Assembly: GCA_035296325.1 (NCBI GenBank)
Contig: DATHBD010000073.1
Location: 66,712-130,711 of the forward strand
Direction: 5' to 3'
From: DATHBD01 sp035296325
GTDB lineage: Bacteria > Actinomycetota > Actinomycetes > Mycobacteriales > Micromonosporaceae
Length of the DNA: 64,000 nt
Position numbers and translations under genes: made by a program. Of this stretch, positions 8,945 through 16,317 are shown piece after piece (within the stretch, counting starts at the first letter, position 1; each line of letters opens with the position of its first letter). Under the pieces are notes generated by a model. The model had not been told where the DNA came from and ran no database searches. It worked only from the letters and a program-made list of their open reading frames with translations.

Positions 8945-10741
8945 ATGAAACCGAATTTTAATCGCCGCCAATTCATCGTCGCCGCACTCGCCCCGGTGGC
9001 CGCGACTGCGCTGGTCCGATCCGGTATCGGGCAGGCGTCTGCCGCAGAGGGCGTCGCGAATGCGGAAAAGGCGGCGGCCGTCGACGCCATGAAGCGAGCC
9101 GTCGTCTTCATGGACCAGAAGCTCTCGTATCGCGGCGGATATGTCTGGTCGTATCTGCCGGACCTGTCGGTGACCTGGGGCGAGATGGAAGCCAAGCGTA
9201 CGATGTGTTGGATCCAGCCCCCGGGAACCCCATCGGTCGGTCACAGCTATCTCGACGCTTATCATGCGACCGGCGACGAGACCTTCTATGCGGCAGCCGA
9301 ACGCACGGCGCTTGCGTTGGTCGAAGCGCAACACCCGGCAGGGGGTTGGAACTACATTCACGACTTCGCCGGTGAGGACTCTCTCCGGCAGTGGTACGAC
9401 ACAATCGGCAAGAGCGGTTGGCGGCTCGAGGAGTTCCAGCACTACTACGGTAACGCGACCTTCGACGATGCGACCACCTCCGTCTCGGCGCAGCTTATCC
9501 TCCGGATGTACCTGGAAAAGCGAGACGCGCGCTTCGCGGAGCCCTTGGAGAAGGCAATCAGGTTCGTCCTCGCCGCGCAGTTCGTCGGCGGCGCCGCCGA
9601 TGGCGGATGGCCGCAGCGATTCCCGCGCCATCCCAACTCAATCACGCAGATGCCGCTGCCGACCGAGCGTCCACCGTGGCTACCCGCCGACGCCACGCAC
9701 GGCATGGAGGACGGCGAGTACACGAACCACGTCACCTTCAACGACGACGTCATCGGCGAGAACATCAAGTTTCTGTTGCTGTGCGTTACCGGACTCGGCC
9801 GAACCGAACTGATCAGGCCGGTACGGAACGCGATGGAGTGCCTGCGCCGCCTGCAGCAGAACGGCCCACAGGCGGGCTGGGGCCTGCAGCACCTCTCCCG
9901 GGACCAGGGAACCCGGAAGGCGGGTGCGCCGGCGGGAGCCCGATCCTACGAGCCGCGCGCCCTGGCCACCCACACCACCCAGACGAACATCCGGCAACTG
10001 TTCGCCTACTTCACGCTCACCGGGAACAAGAAATACCTCGCCAGAGTCCCGGAGGCGATCGCCTGGCTCGAGACCTGCGCGTTGACGCCGGCGCAGATCG
10101 CCGAGAATCCCCTGCTGACCGGACGCACCCACCCGACGTTCATCGAGCTGGGCACCAACCGGGGCCGCTTCGTGCACAGGTTCGGCAGCAACGCCAGGAC
10201 CGGTGCCTACTACTACGACTACGACCACCGCGACACGATCAGCCACTACTCGGCCGGGCGCGCCATCGACCTGGCGGGGCTGCGGGCGACGTACGCCCGC
10301 CTCACCGCGATGACCGACGCGGAGATCTCCGCGATGAAGTCACGGTCTCCGCTGAGCAACTCCGGGGTTCGGTCGCTGCCCAAGTACTTCGCGTTCCGCG
10401 ATCTGGACCTGGTGGATCTGATGCTCGATGCCCCGCTTCCGCCCCCCACCGTGACGGCGGAGGTGGCGACGAAGCTGGTGACCGATCTCGGAACCAACGA
10501 CTACTGGCTGACCCCCCTCGATGCGATCACCAACCCGTACATCGGCGAGCCGCCGAGCGAGCTCTACGCCGGCCGCGCCTACATGAGCAGGCACGTCGGC
10601 GACCTGTACGACACCTCGCCGTACGACGCGAAGGTGCCACCTGCGATCGAGCCCTACGTTGTCAGGGAACGCCCGCTGGGGATCAGCTCCGCGGCGTTTG
10701 TCAGCAACCTCAGCAAGCTGACCGCGTACGTCGCGAGCTGA
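8945..10741 (+). CDS. Secreted pectate lyase, PL10-like
   Basis: A 598-residue product with a Tat-type signal (NRRQFIVAA at about residues 6-14, then a hydrophobic stretch to about QASA). The start ATG at 8945 has AAGGA at 8930-8934. The mature protein has the alpha/alpha-toroid features of the PF09492 pectate lyase family: MKRAVVFMDQKLSYRGGYVW, a segment with TMCWIQPPGTPSVGHSYLDAY, a HPAGGWNYIHDFAG motif, and later GGWPQRFPRH and FNDDVIGENI. Such enzymes cleave polygalacturonate by beta-elimination, usually with calcium. The C-terminal third (after about residue 450) is longer than the minimal PL10 core. Hairpins follow the stop codon. Catalytic residues were not mapped. Confidence 0.75.
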   Translation: MKPNFNRRQFIVAALAPVAATALVRSGIGQASAAEGVANAEKAAAVDAMKRAVVFMDQKLSYRGGYVWSYLPDLSVTWGEMEAKRTMCWIQPPGTPSVGHSYLDAYHATGDETFYAAAERTALALVEAQHPAGGWNYIHDFAGEDSLRQWYDTIGKSGWRLEEFQHYYGNATFDDATTSVSAQLILRMYLEKRDARFAEPLEKAIRFVLAAQFVGGAADGGWPQRFPRHPNSITQMPLPTERPPWLPADATHGMEDGEYTNHVTFNDDVIGENIKFLLLCVTGLGRTELIRPVRNAMECLRRLQQNGPQAGWGLQHLSRDQGTRKAGAPAGARSYEPRALATHTTQTNIRQLFAYFTLTGNKKYLARVPEAIAWLETCALTPAQIAENPLLTGRTHPTFIELGTNRGRFVHRFGSNARTGAYYYDYDHRDTISHYSAGRAIDLAGLRATYARLTAMTDAEISAMKSRSPLSNSGVRSLPKYFAFRDLDLVDLMLDAPLPPPTVTAEVATKLVTDLGTNDYWLTPLDAITNPYIGEPPSELYAGRAYMSRHVGDLYDTSPYDAKVPPAIEPYVVRERPLGISSAAFVSNLSKLTAYVAS

Positions 10742-10749
10742 GGTGACCG

Positions 10750-10776
10750 GTCACCAACGTGATGCGCGTTGGTGAC
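10750..10776. terminator. Hairpin just after the PL10 gene
   Basis: Arms GTCACCAACG (10750-10759) and CGTTGGTGAC (10767-10776) form a 10-bp stem with a 7-base loop, nine bases after the stop codon. The left arm overlaps the palindrome GGTGACCGGTCACC (10742-10755), whose ACCGGT core is like the operators upstream of other enzyme genes. Confidence 0.5.
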
Positions 10777-10802
10777 AGCGGCGTGTTGCCCGGGATTCGA
10801 GA

Positions 10803-10852
10803 AGACCTCCGGCGGGGTGGAAGTTTCGACACTTCCACCCCGCCGGAGGTCT
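10803..10852. terminator. 22-bp perfect hairpin terminator
   Basis: Positions 10803-10824 are the exact reverse complement of 10831-10852, with a 6-base loop TTCGAC. It is the longest perfect stem seen in the window and lies about 60 bases after the PL10 stop. A CTTT follows, but there is no long T tract, as usual for actinomycete terminators. Confidence 0.75.
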
Positions 10853-11016
10853 CTTTGGTGCACCGGTCGCGCATGTGGTCGAGGACCTCGGAGTCTCCCG
10901 CACGATCCGGCACGACCGGCTGGCTCGCTGGCGGGCCTGAGGCGACACTGGGCTCACCTCCACCCCTCGTCGGCTCGTCGGCTGGCCGGTAAGCCTCCGA
11001 CGCACCTCGAGAACCG

Positions 11017-11044
11017 TTGAAAACGCGAGCTAACCGGATATTTG
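11017..11044 (+). promoter_or_regulatory. Weak promoter candidate of the GH140 fusion gene
   Basis: TTGAAA (11017-11022) and TATTTG (11039-11044) are 16 bases apart. The -10 match is poor. It is proposed because an ACCGGT-type palindrome follows 14 bases later, the same arrangement as at the PL4 gene. A second unusual element nearby is the inverted repeat CCTTGA (11108-11113) / TCAAGG (11124-11129). Confidence 0.3.
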
Positions 11045-11058
11045 CGGCGGCAGAAAAG

Positions 11059-11070
11059 GTTACCGGTCAC
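11059..11070. promoter_or_regulatory. Operator-like palindrome GTTACCGGTCAC
   Basis: A near-perfect 12-base palindrome (five of six paired positions). The extended string ACCGGTCACATT, followed by C or G and then AC, recurs at the promoter of the beta-helix enzyme gene (35173 onward), which supports a shared regulator for the secreted polysaccharide enzymes. Confidence 0.45.
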
Positions 11071-11257
11071 ATTCACCGCCCACCCGCTCCGGCTGTTGCC
11101 TAAGCACCCTTGACTAGCTATGTTCAAGGCCAGGCCAGGATAGGCCGCCCGTCACGCAGACATCCACCAGCGGCGATCTACCGCTGGTGCTGGCGCATTC
11201 CCTCCCGCGGCAATGCGCTGCTTTCTTGTCGGGTTCCGCCCACCTCGGGAGTAATCC

Positions 11258-14200
11258 ATGAATCTGACCAGACGTGTGTCTCGTCGTTGGTTAGCAACGA
11301 TCGCCGCAGTGGCACTGGCCGTCGCCGGTACGGCTTTGACGGTGACGTCCGCCGGTCCGGCTGCGGCGGCGGCACGTTTCCCGTTGACATTCAGTAGCAA
11401 CAACCGGCACTTCGTGGATGCCAATAACCAGCCGTTCTACTTCGCGGCGGACACCGGTTGGTTCATGTTGCAGAGCGCCACCGAGGAGGAGTGGGACCTG
11501 TACCTGGACAACCGCAGGGCGAAGGGCTTCACCGCCGTGATGGTGATGGCCCCGCAGATGTTCAACGAGAAGAACCGGTACGGCGAGCTGCCGTTCACCA
11601 CGCCAGGGCACCTGTCCACGCTGAACGAGCGGTGGTGGGCGCGGATGGACACCTTCGTCGGCAAGGCCGCCGCCCGTGGCATGGCGGTGAACATGGCCCT
11701 GTTGTGGCTGGGCTACAAGAACGAGGGATGGGGGGTGGCGTACGGGTACAACACCGTGGCACAGAGCCGCACCTTCGGACAGGTGATGGGCCGCCGGTAC
11801 GGGGCCGGTACGGCCCGGCCGAATGTGATCTTCCAGCTCGGCGGTGACCACCAGCCGGACGCCAACTACGCCAAGATCGACGCGGTCGGGACGGGGATCC
11901 GGGAGGTCAATCCGACGGTTCCGATCATGGTGCACGCCAAGCCCTCCACCGAAGGCCGGGTGGTCTACCCCAACGCCCGCTGGTTGAACCTGAACACGGT
12001 GTACACGTACTACCCGGGCAAGGCCAGTTCCCGGCACGTGTACGCGATGTCGAAGGACGCGTACCTGCGTACCCCGGTGATGCCGTACTTCATGGTGGAG
12101 AGCGGCTACGAGGGGGACGGTGCAACTCCGGCGCAGGTGCGAGCGCAGATGTACTGGCCGGTGCTCAGCGGTGCCACCGGGTTCGGGTACGGCAACCGTG
12201 ACATCTGGCCGGTCAGCGACTCGGAGCACGGCCGCTCCGGCCAGCCGTGGCAGAACCACCTCAACGACCGGGGAGCCTTCAGCGCCGGGCACGCCGCCAC
12301 CGTGATGATCGGCCGAGCCTGGTACGACCTCGTGCCGGACTTCGACCACACGGTGGTGACCGCGGGGTACGGCACGTTCAACAACACCAACAACGCTGGT
12401 GGCAACGACTACGTGACCGCGGGCCGTACCGGCAATGGCCGACTGGTGATGGCGTACCTGCCGTCAACCGGCACGGGAACCCGGTCGCTCACGGTGGACA
12501 TGTCGAACTTGACCGTCAACCCGGTCTCGGCGAAGTGGTTCAATCCCGCCAACGGCACCTACACCACCATCGGCTCGTTCGCCAACAGTGGATCGCGGGC
12601 GTTCACCACCCCCGGCAACAACGGCCAGAGCATGAACGACTGGCTCCTCATCCTGGAAGCCGGCGCCACCAGCACACCCACCGCCGCCACCACCACCCCA
12701 CCGGCGACGACCCCACCCGTGACCAACCCACCCGCCACCGGGAACGCGACGTTGACGGCACGGCACAGCGGCAAGTTGGCCCAGGTGCCGGCCGGATCAA
12801 CCGACGGCGCGGCGCTCACCCAGAACGCCGCCACCGGAGCCGGCAACCAGCAATGGGAGCTCCGCGACGTCGGCGGCGGCTACGTCCAGTTGGTCAACCA
12901 GGCCACCGGCAAATGCGCGGACGTGACCGCCCGCTCGCTGCTCGATGGCGCGGCCATCGTGCAGTGGACCTGCAACACCGGCACCAACCAGCAATGGCAG
13001 CTCCGCGACGCCGGCGCAGGTTACGTCAACCTCGTCGCCCGGCACAGCGGCAAGTGCGCCGATGTCCTCAACCGGCTCCTGACCGACGGGGCCGCCCTGG
13101 CCCAGTGGACCTGCGGCACCGGCACCAACCAGCAATGGCAACGCAGCACCACCACCGGGCCCGGCCCCACGACGTCGCCCACGGCCTCACCCACCGCTCC
13201 GCCGCCGCCTCCGCCGCCGGCGGGTGCGAAGCCACGCGTGATCGCCATGACCGACGGTGAGGTCGACGACCGCAGCTCAATGGTCCGGTTCCTGGAGTAC
13301 GCGTCGGATTACGACGTGGTCGGCATCGTGCAGACGAACTCCCGGTTCCAGCGGAGCGGGCACAGCGGCGACAGGTGGATCGAGCGCGAGATCGACCTGT
13401 ACGCCCAGGTGCTGCCGAACCTCAAGGTCCACAAGGCCGGCTACCCCGAGGCGAGCACCCTGCGCAACGCGATCAGGATCGGCAATGAGAACAGCGCCGA
13501 CCTGACCCGCGCGCCGGCCAGCATGGCCACCAAGGACACCCCCGGGTCGGACCTGATCATCAGGACACTGCTGGACAACGACCCGCGGCCGGTGCACATC
13601 CAGGCCTGGGGTGGTGCGAACACCCTTGCGTACGCGCTGTACAAGCTCAAGACCCAGTACTCGGCGGCCGAGTACAACAGGGCCGTGTCCAGAGCCTGGA
13701 TCTACTGCATCTGGTACCAGGACGGCGGCGGCCAGTGGATCGAGGACAACATCCCGGGCGCGAAGATCTACGAGGCGTACATGTGGGACGACGTGTGGGA
13801 CTACCAGTCGCTGACCGGGCCGAGTCCCGCCAACGTCAAGACCTTCATGACCGCCGCCTGGCTGAACACCAACGTCAAGCGCAACCACGGGCCGCTCGGC
13901 GCGTACACCCCGCAGTCCTACATCAGTGAAGGCGACACCCCGGCGTTCCTCCCGCTCATCAACAACGGTCTGAACCAGCACCTCGACTACACCCTCGGCG
14001 GATGGGGCGGACGTCCGGTCTTCGACCAGGGCAACCACATGACCGACGGTCGGGACGACGGCAACGGCAACAAGCCGTTCTGGCGGTGGATCCCCGCCCT
14101 GCAGAACGACTTCGCCGCCCGGATGGACTGGAACGTCACGTCGAACTTCCGCGACGCCAACCACAACCCGGTTGCCCGCGTCAACGGGGCCCTCACCAGG

Positions 14201-14467
14201 ACCGCCGCCCCGGGCAGCACCGTCACCCTGGACGCCTCACCCACCACCGACCCTGACGGCAACCAGCTCACCTTCAAGTGGTGGCAGTACTACGACGCCG
14301 ACTCCGTCAGTGCCAGGGTCGCCATCAGCAACGACACCGCACGCACCGGCGCCAGCTTCGTCGTGCCGAACGAACGTGGCCGGCAGATCCAGGTCATTCT
14401 CGAGGTGACCGACAACGGCACGCCCGCACTTACCCACTACCAGCGGATCTTCGTCAACATCCAGTAA
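11258..14467 (+). CDS. Secreted multidomain enzyme: GH140-like apiosidase, ricin lectin, DUF1593 nucleoside-hydrolase-like
   Basis: A 1069-residue product with a Sec-type signal peptide (about residues 1-38). Domain 1 (about 40-468) matches the DUF4038/apiosidase-like GH140 family: FYFAADTGWFMLQ near the N-terminus, QLGGDHQPD, and FMVESGYEG with a likely catalytic acidic residue. GH140 enzymes release D-apiose-linked side chains of rhamnogalacturonan II. A Thr/Pro linker leads to a ricin-type beta-trefoil (about 496-630) with three QxW repeats (NQQW). A poly-Pro linker follows, then a DUF1593 domain (from about 658; TDGEVDDRSSMV resembles the metal site of nucleoside hydrolases), ending in the Sde182-type C-terminal domain. 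The ATG at 11258 follows GGGAG. Two unrelated catalytic domains tethered by one lectin is uncommon and suggests linked steps on one polymer. Substrates are inferred from families. Confidence 0.8.
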   Translation: MNLTRRVSRRWLATIAAVALAVAGTALTVTSAGPAAAAARFPLTFSSNNRHFVDANNQPFYFAADTGWFMLQSATEEEWDLYLDNRRAKGFTAVMVMAPQMFNEKNRYGELPFTTPGHLSTLNERWWARMDTFVGKAAARGMAVNMALLWLGYKNEGWGVAYGYNTVAQSRTFGQVMGRRYGAGTARPNVIFQLGGDHQPDANYAKIDAVGTGIREVNPTVPIMVHAKPSTEGRVVYPNARWLNLNTVYTYYPGKASSRHVYAMSKDAYLRTPVMPYFMVESGYEGDGATPAQVRAQMYWPVLSGATGFGYGNRDIWPVSDSEHGRSGQPWQNHLNDRGAFSAGHAATVMIGRAWYDLVPDFDHTVVTAGYGTFNNTNNAGGNDYVTAGRTGNGRLVMAYLPSTGTGTRSLTVDMSNLTVNPVSAKWFNPANGTYTTIGSFANSGSRAFTTPGNNGQSMNDWLLILEAGATSTPTAATTTPPATTPPVTNPPATGNATLTARHSGKLAQVPAGSTDGAALTQNAATGAGNQQWELRDVGGGYVQLVNQATGKCADVTARSLLDGAAIVQWTCNTGTNQQWQLRDAGAGYVNLVARHSGKCADVLNRLLTDGAALAQWTCGTGTNQQWQRSTTTGPGPTTSPTASPTAPPPPPPPAGAKPRVIAMTDGEVDDRSSMVRFLEYASDYDVVGIVQTNSRFQRSGHSGDRWIEREIDLYAQVLPNLKVHKAGYPEASTLRNAIRIGNENSADLTRAPASMATKDTPGSDLIIRTLLDNDPRPVHIQAWGGANTLAYALYKLKTQYSAAEYNRAVSRAWIYCIWYQDGGGQWIEDNIPGAKIYEAYMWDDVWDYQSLTGPSPANVKTFMTAAWLNTNVKRNHGPLGAYTPQSYISEGDTPAFLPLINNGLNQHLDYTLGGWGGRPVFDQGNHMTDGRDDGNGNKPFWRWIPALQNDFAARMDWNVTSNFRDANHNPVARVNGALTRTAAPGSTVTLDASPTTDPDGNQLTFKWWQYYDADSVSARVAISNDTARTGASFVVPNERGRQIQVILEVTDNGTPALTHYQRIFVNIQ

Positions 14468-14475
14468 CGCCACAA

Positions 14476-14521
14476 CCACGGCCCCCGCACCCGCTGCTCC
14501 ACGGCGGTGCGGGGGTCGTGG
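14476..14521 (+). terminator. Strong hairpin after the apiosidase fusion gene
   Basis: 14476-14491 pairs with 14506-14521 in a 16-bp stem with one G-T pair and a 14-base loop. It begins nine bases after the stop codon. Confidence 0.7.
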
Positions 14522-14634
14522 ACTGTCCAAGCCGGAGTGCGACGGGGAGACACCGGGGCTTGACCTCAAGTGGACTTCACGTCGCACGCTGGAGGAACCA
14601 GGTCCTCTCGGGTGACAGAAGGAGCGGTGCGCAC

Positions 14635-15009
14635 ATGCGGGTTCGAGGCATCTCCTGGGTCGGCGTGAAGACCGACTCATACCAGCAGATGAAGCAGTTC
14701 TTCGCCGACGTTGCCGGCGTCGCCATCGACCACGAGCAGCCGGACTTCGCTGTGTTCCGCTTCCCCAACGGCGACAAGCTGGAGATCTTCGGTCCGGGTG
14801 CCGACGATCCACCCGAGCAGTTCGCCGTCGAGAAGGTCGTGGCCAGCTTGCTCGTGGACGACATCAATGAGGCCATCGCCGCGTTACGCGGGGCCGATGT
14901 CGAACTGATCGGGCCCAAACAGGCCGGCGGCGACGGCTACTTCTGGCAACATTTCCGCGCTCCTGACGGGAAGGTCTTCGAGCTGGTGTGCGACCCTCGG
15001 CATGCGTAA
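14635..15009 (+). CDS. VOC/glyoxalase-fold protein
   Basis: A 124-residue single-module vicinal-oxygen-chelate protein. The order beta (VRGISWVGVKT), helix (YQQMKQFFADVAGV), beta hairpin (FAVFRFPNGDKLEIFGP), then the second half (VASLLVDDINEAIAALRGADVELI, and the end FRAPDGKVFELVCDPRH) is typical of PF00903. The Glu in VFELV and residues near the N-terminus could bind a metal. Members include glyoxalases, dioxygenases and resistance proteins, and the substrate cannot be told here. The ATG at 14635 has AAGGAG at 14619-14624. It sits alone between a terminator and a convergent gene. Confidence 0.8.
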   Translation: MRVRGISWVGVKTDSYQQMKQFFADVAGVAIDHEQPDFAVFRFPNGDKLEIFGPGADDPPEQFAVEKVVASLLVDDINEAIAALRGADVELIGPKQAGGDGYFWQHFRAPDGKVFELVCDPRHA

Positions 15010-15038
15010 CTTCTGGTCATGCAGCTGAGCACAGCGGC

Positions 15039-15746
15039 TCAACTCGCGCCTTCCCGAACCCGGTTCGCCTGCGTCTCGGTGATGCGTCGCACGACCTGCC
15101 TCCCCAGCACCGCCGAGCGCCACACAGCCGCCACCCCGGCCGCCCACAGCAGGTACGCGAAAACGCGCGTTTCGCGCATCCGCTCACCACTGATCTCGTC
15201 GTCCACGACCGCCACGCGCCAGAAGGCGCCCGTCACCCCCAGCAGGACCGTGACGAGCAGCGCCGCCCACCACCGGCGGACCGGCGCGGGTTGCGACCCG
15301 GAGCCGGCGCCGCTCGCCTCGTTCACACCCTGCACCACCCGGTACGGCAGCACGACGTCGGCCACCGGAACAAGCCAGCCACCGATCGACCGTCCGTGCG
15401 CGCGGCGCGGCCGACCGTTCAGCCGATCGGCGGTGCGCCCGGCTTGTCCGAGCCAGCCGACAAAGGCAACAGCGGTTGCCAGTACGGTCACCGCCCAGGC
15501 GTACCCGGTGACCAGGAGAACGGTGTCCATCGGCGCCACCAGCTCCACCAGAACGGCCAGGAACGCCAGCACAGCCACGGCGGGGGTGTCGTGGGTCGCC
15601 AGAACGACCTGGTCCTCGTACTCCGCTCCGACCAGCACCACATCGATCACGGTCACGACGACGCAGGCTCGCATGCCAGCCACTGCGAGTCTGGCGGCCG
15701 GCCAGGGGGCCGACGGAGTTGCGGAGATCTCCGGGGGCGTGTCCAT
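15039..15746 (-). CDS. DUF4328 multi-pass membrane protein
   Basis: A 235-residue protein with about six predicted membrane segments (e.g. VVVTVIDVVLVG, AVLAFLAVLVELVA, LLVTGYAWAVTVLATAVAFVGWLG). The central motif SIGGWLVPVADVVLPYRVVQGV is the signature of DUF4328 proteins, where a WxxP...PY loop lies between membrane helices. The function of the family is unknown. The start ATG at 15746 has only AAGGG directly adjacent; an internal Met at about residue 25 is an alternative. It converges on the VOC gene. Confidence 0.75.
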   Translation of the reverse strand: MDTPPEISATPSAPWPAARLAVAGMRACVVVTVIDVVLVGAEYEDQVVLATHDTPAVAVLAFLAVLVELVAPMDTVLLVTGYAWAVTVLATAVAFVGWLGQAGRTADRLNGRPRRAHGRSIGGWLVPVADVVLPYRVVQGVNEASGAGSGSQPAPVRRWWAALLVTVLLGVTGAFWRVAVVDDEISGERMRETRVFAYLLWAAGVAAVWRSAVLGRQVVRRITETQANRVREGAS

Positions 15747-16143
15747 GCCCTTATGGATATCAGCCGCTGCCCCACGGCACGATCCACGGCGGGATCATCG
15801 AGATCCGCTGGGTTCACTCGATCGGGGTGGCGCGAGGGACTGTGGCATCGCCGGTGGACAGACCCTGACGGTGACGCAGCGGGCCGGGGGGTGAAAGACC
15901 GGGCGTTCGGACCATCCGCCGCGCTTGTTGGTTCCGTATCATGGTCGCGATTCATCTCAACCGGTGCGTCCGGCTGGAATGAGTGTGGGACTATTGCGGA
16001 TAGCGCAGGTTCGGGCGGCATTCGTGTCGGTGCGAGGTGGCCGTCGTCGCACCGAGACCCCACCGTGACCAACCGGCCCAGCTCTCGTTGAACGACGACG
16101 CGGCCGGCCGCGAGACTCGAACCTGATACGACCTGGAGATATC
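15747..16143. other. Intergenic region upstream of the Fxs operon
   Basis: About 400 bases between the divergent DUF4328 gene and fxsA. Small open frames here lack plausible coding signals. The fxsA promoter must lie here, but I see no clean -35/-10 pair. Only the Shine-Dalgarno GGAG at 16135-16138 is clear. Confidence 0.4.
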
Positions 16144-16317
16144 GTGAACACCGAAGTCGCGACGACGGACGACCTGGTCGGGCCGCTGGCCATCATCAAG
16201 GAGACCCCGCTGCGGGAGATCCGGGCCGAGTACGCCGATCGCGTGGTGCGGCGGATCGTGGACAAGGAGTCCCTGATCCGGCGGCTGGATGTGGCCGCGT
16301 TCCAGTCAGCACACTGA
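16144..16317 (+). CDS. fxsA: FxSxx-COOH precursor peptide FxsA
   Basis: A short GTG-initiated gene (57 residues), with GGAG five bases before the start, ending TGATG so that its stop overlaps the ATG of fxsB. The last five residues are Phe-Gln-Ser-Ala-His, an exact F-x-S-x-x-COOH ending, the hallmark of TIGR04268 precursors. The preceding part (PLAIIKETPLREI, then a charged amphipathic helix) should be the leader recognised by the maturase. In the family the radical SAM partner is believed to join the Phe ring to the Ser beta-carbon, forming a small cyclophane at the C-terminus. Identification rests on the motif plus the maturase directly downstream. No protease for leader removal is nearby. 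Confidence 0.9.
   Translation: MNTEVATTDDLVGPLAIIKETPLREIRAEYADRVVRRIVDKESLIRRLDVAAFQSAH

Noticed and set aside
10742..11257. Several 60-95-codon frames between the pectate lyase and apiosidase genes
   Set aside because: They run through the perfect hairpins and lack coding character; the region is better explained as terminators and promoter.
12660..13240. Repetitive DNA in the apiosidase fusion gene, considered as tandem repeats or CRISPR-like
   Set aside because: The repeats encode Thr/Pro linkers and the three ricin beta-trefoil repeats; there are no conserved direct repeats with unique spacers.
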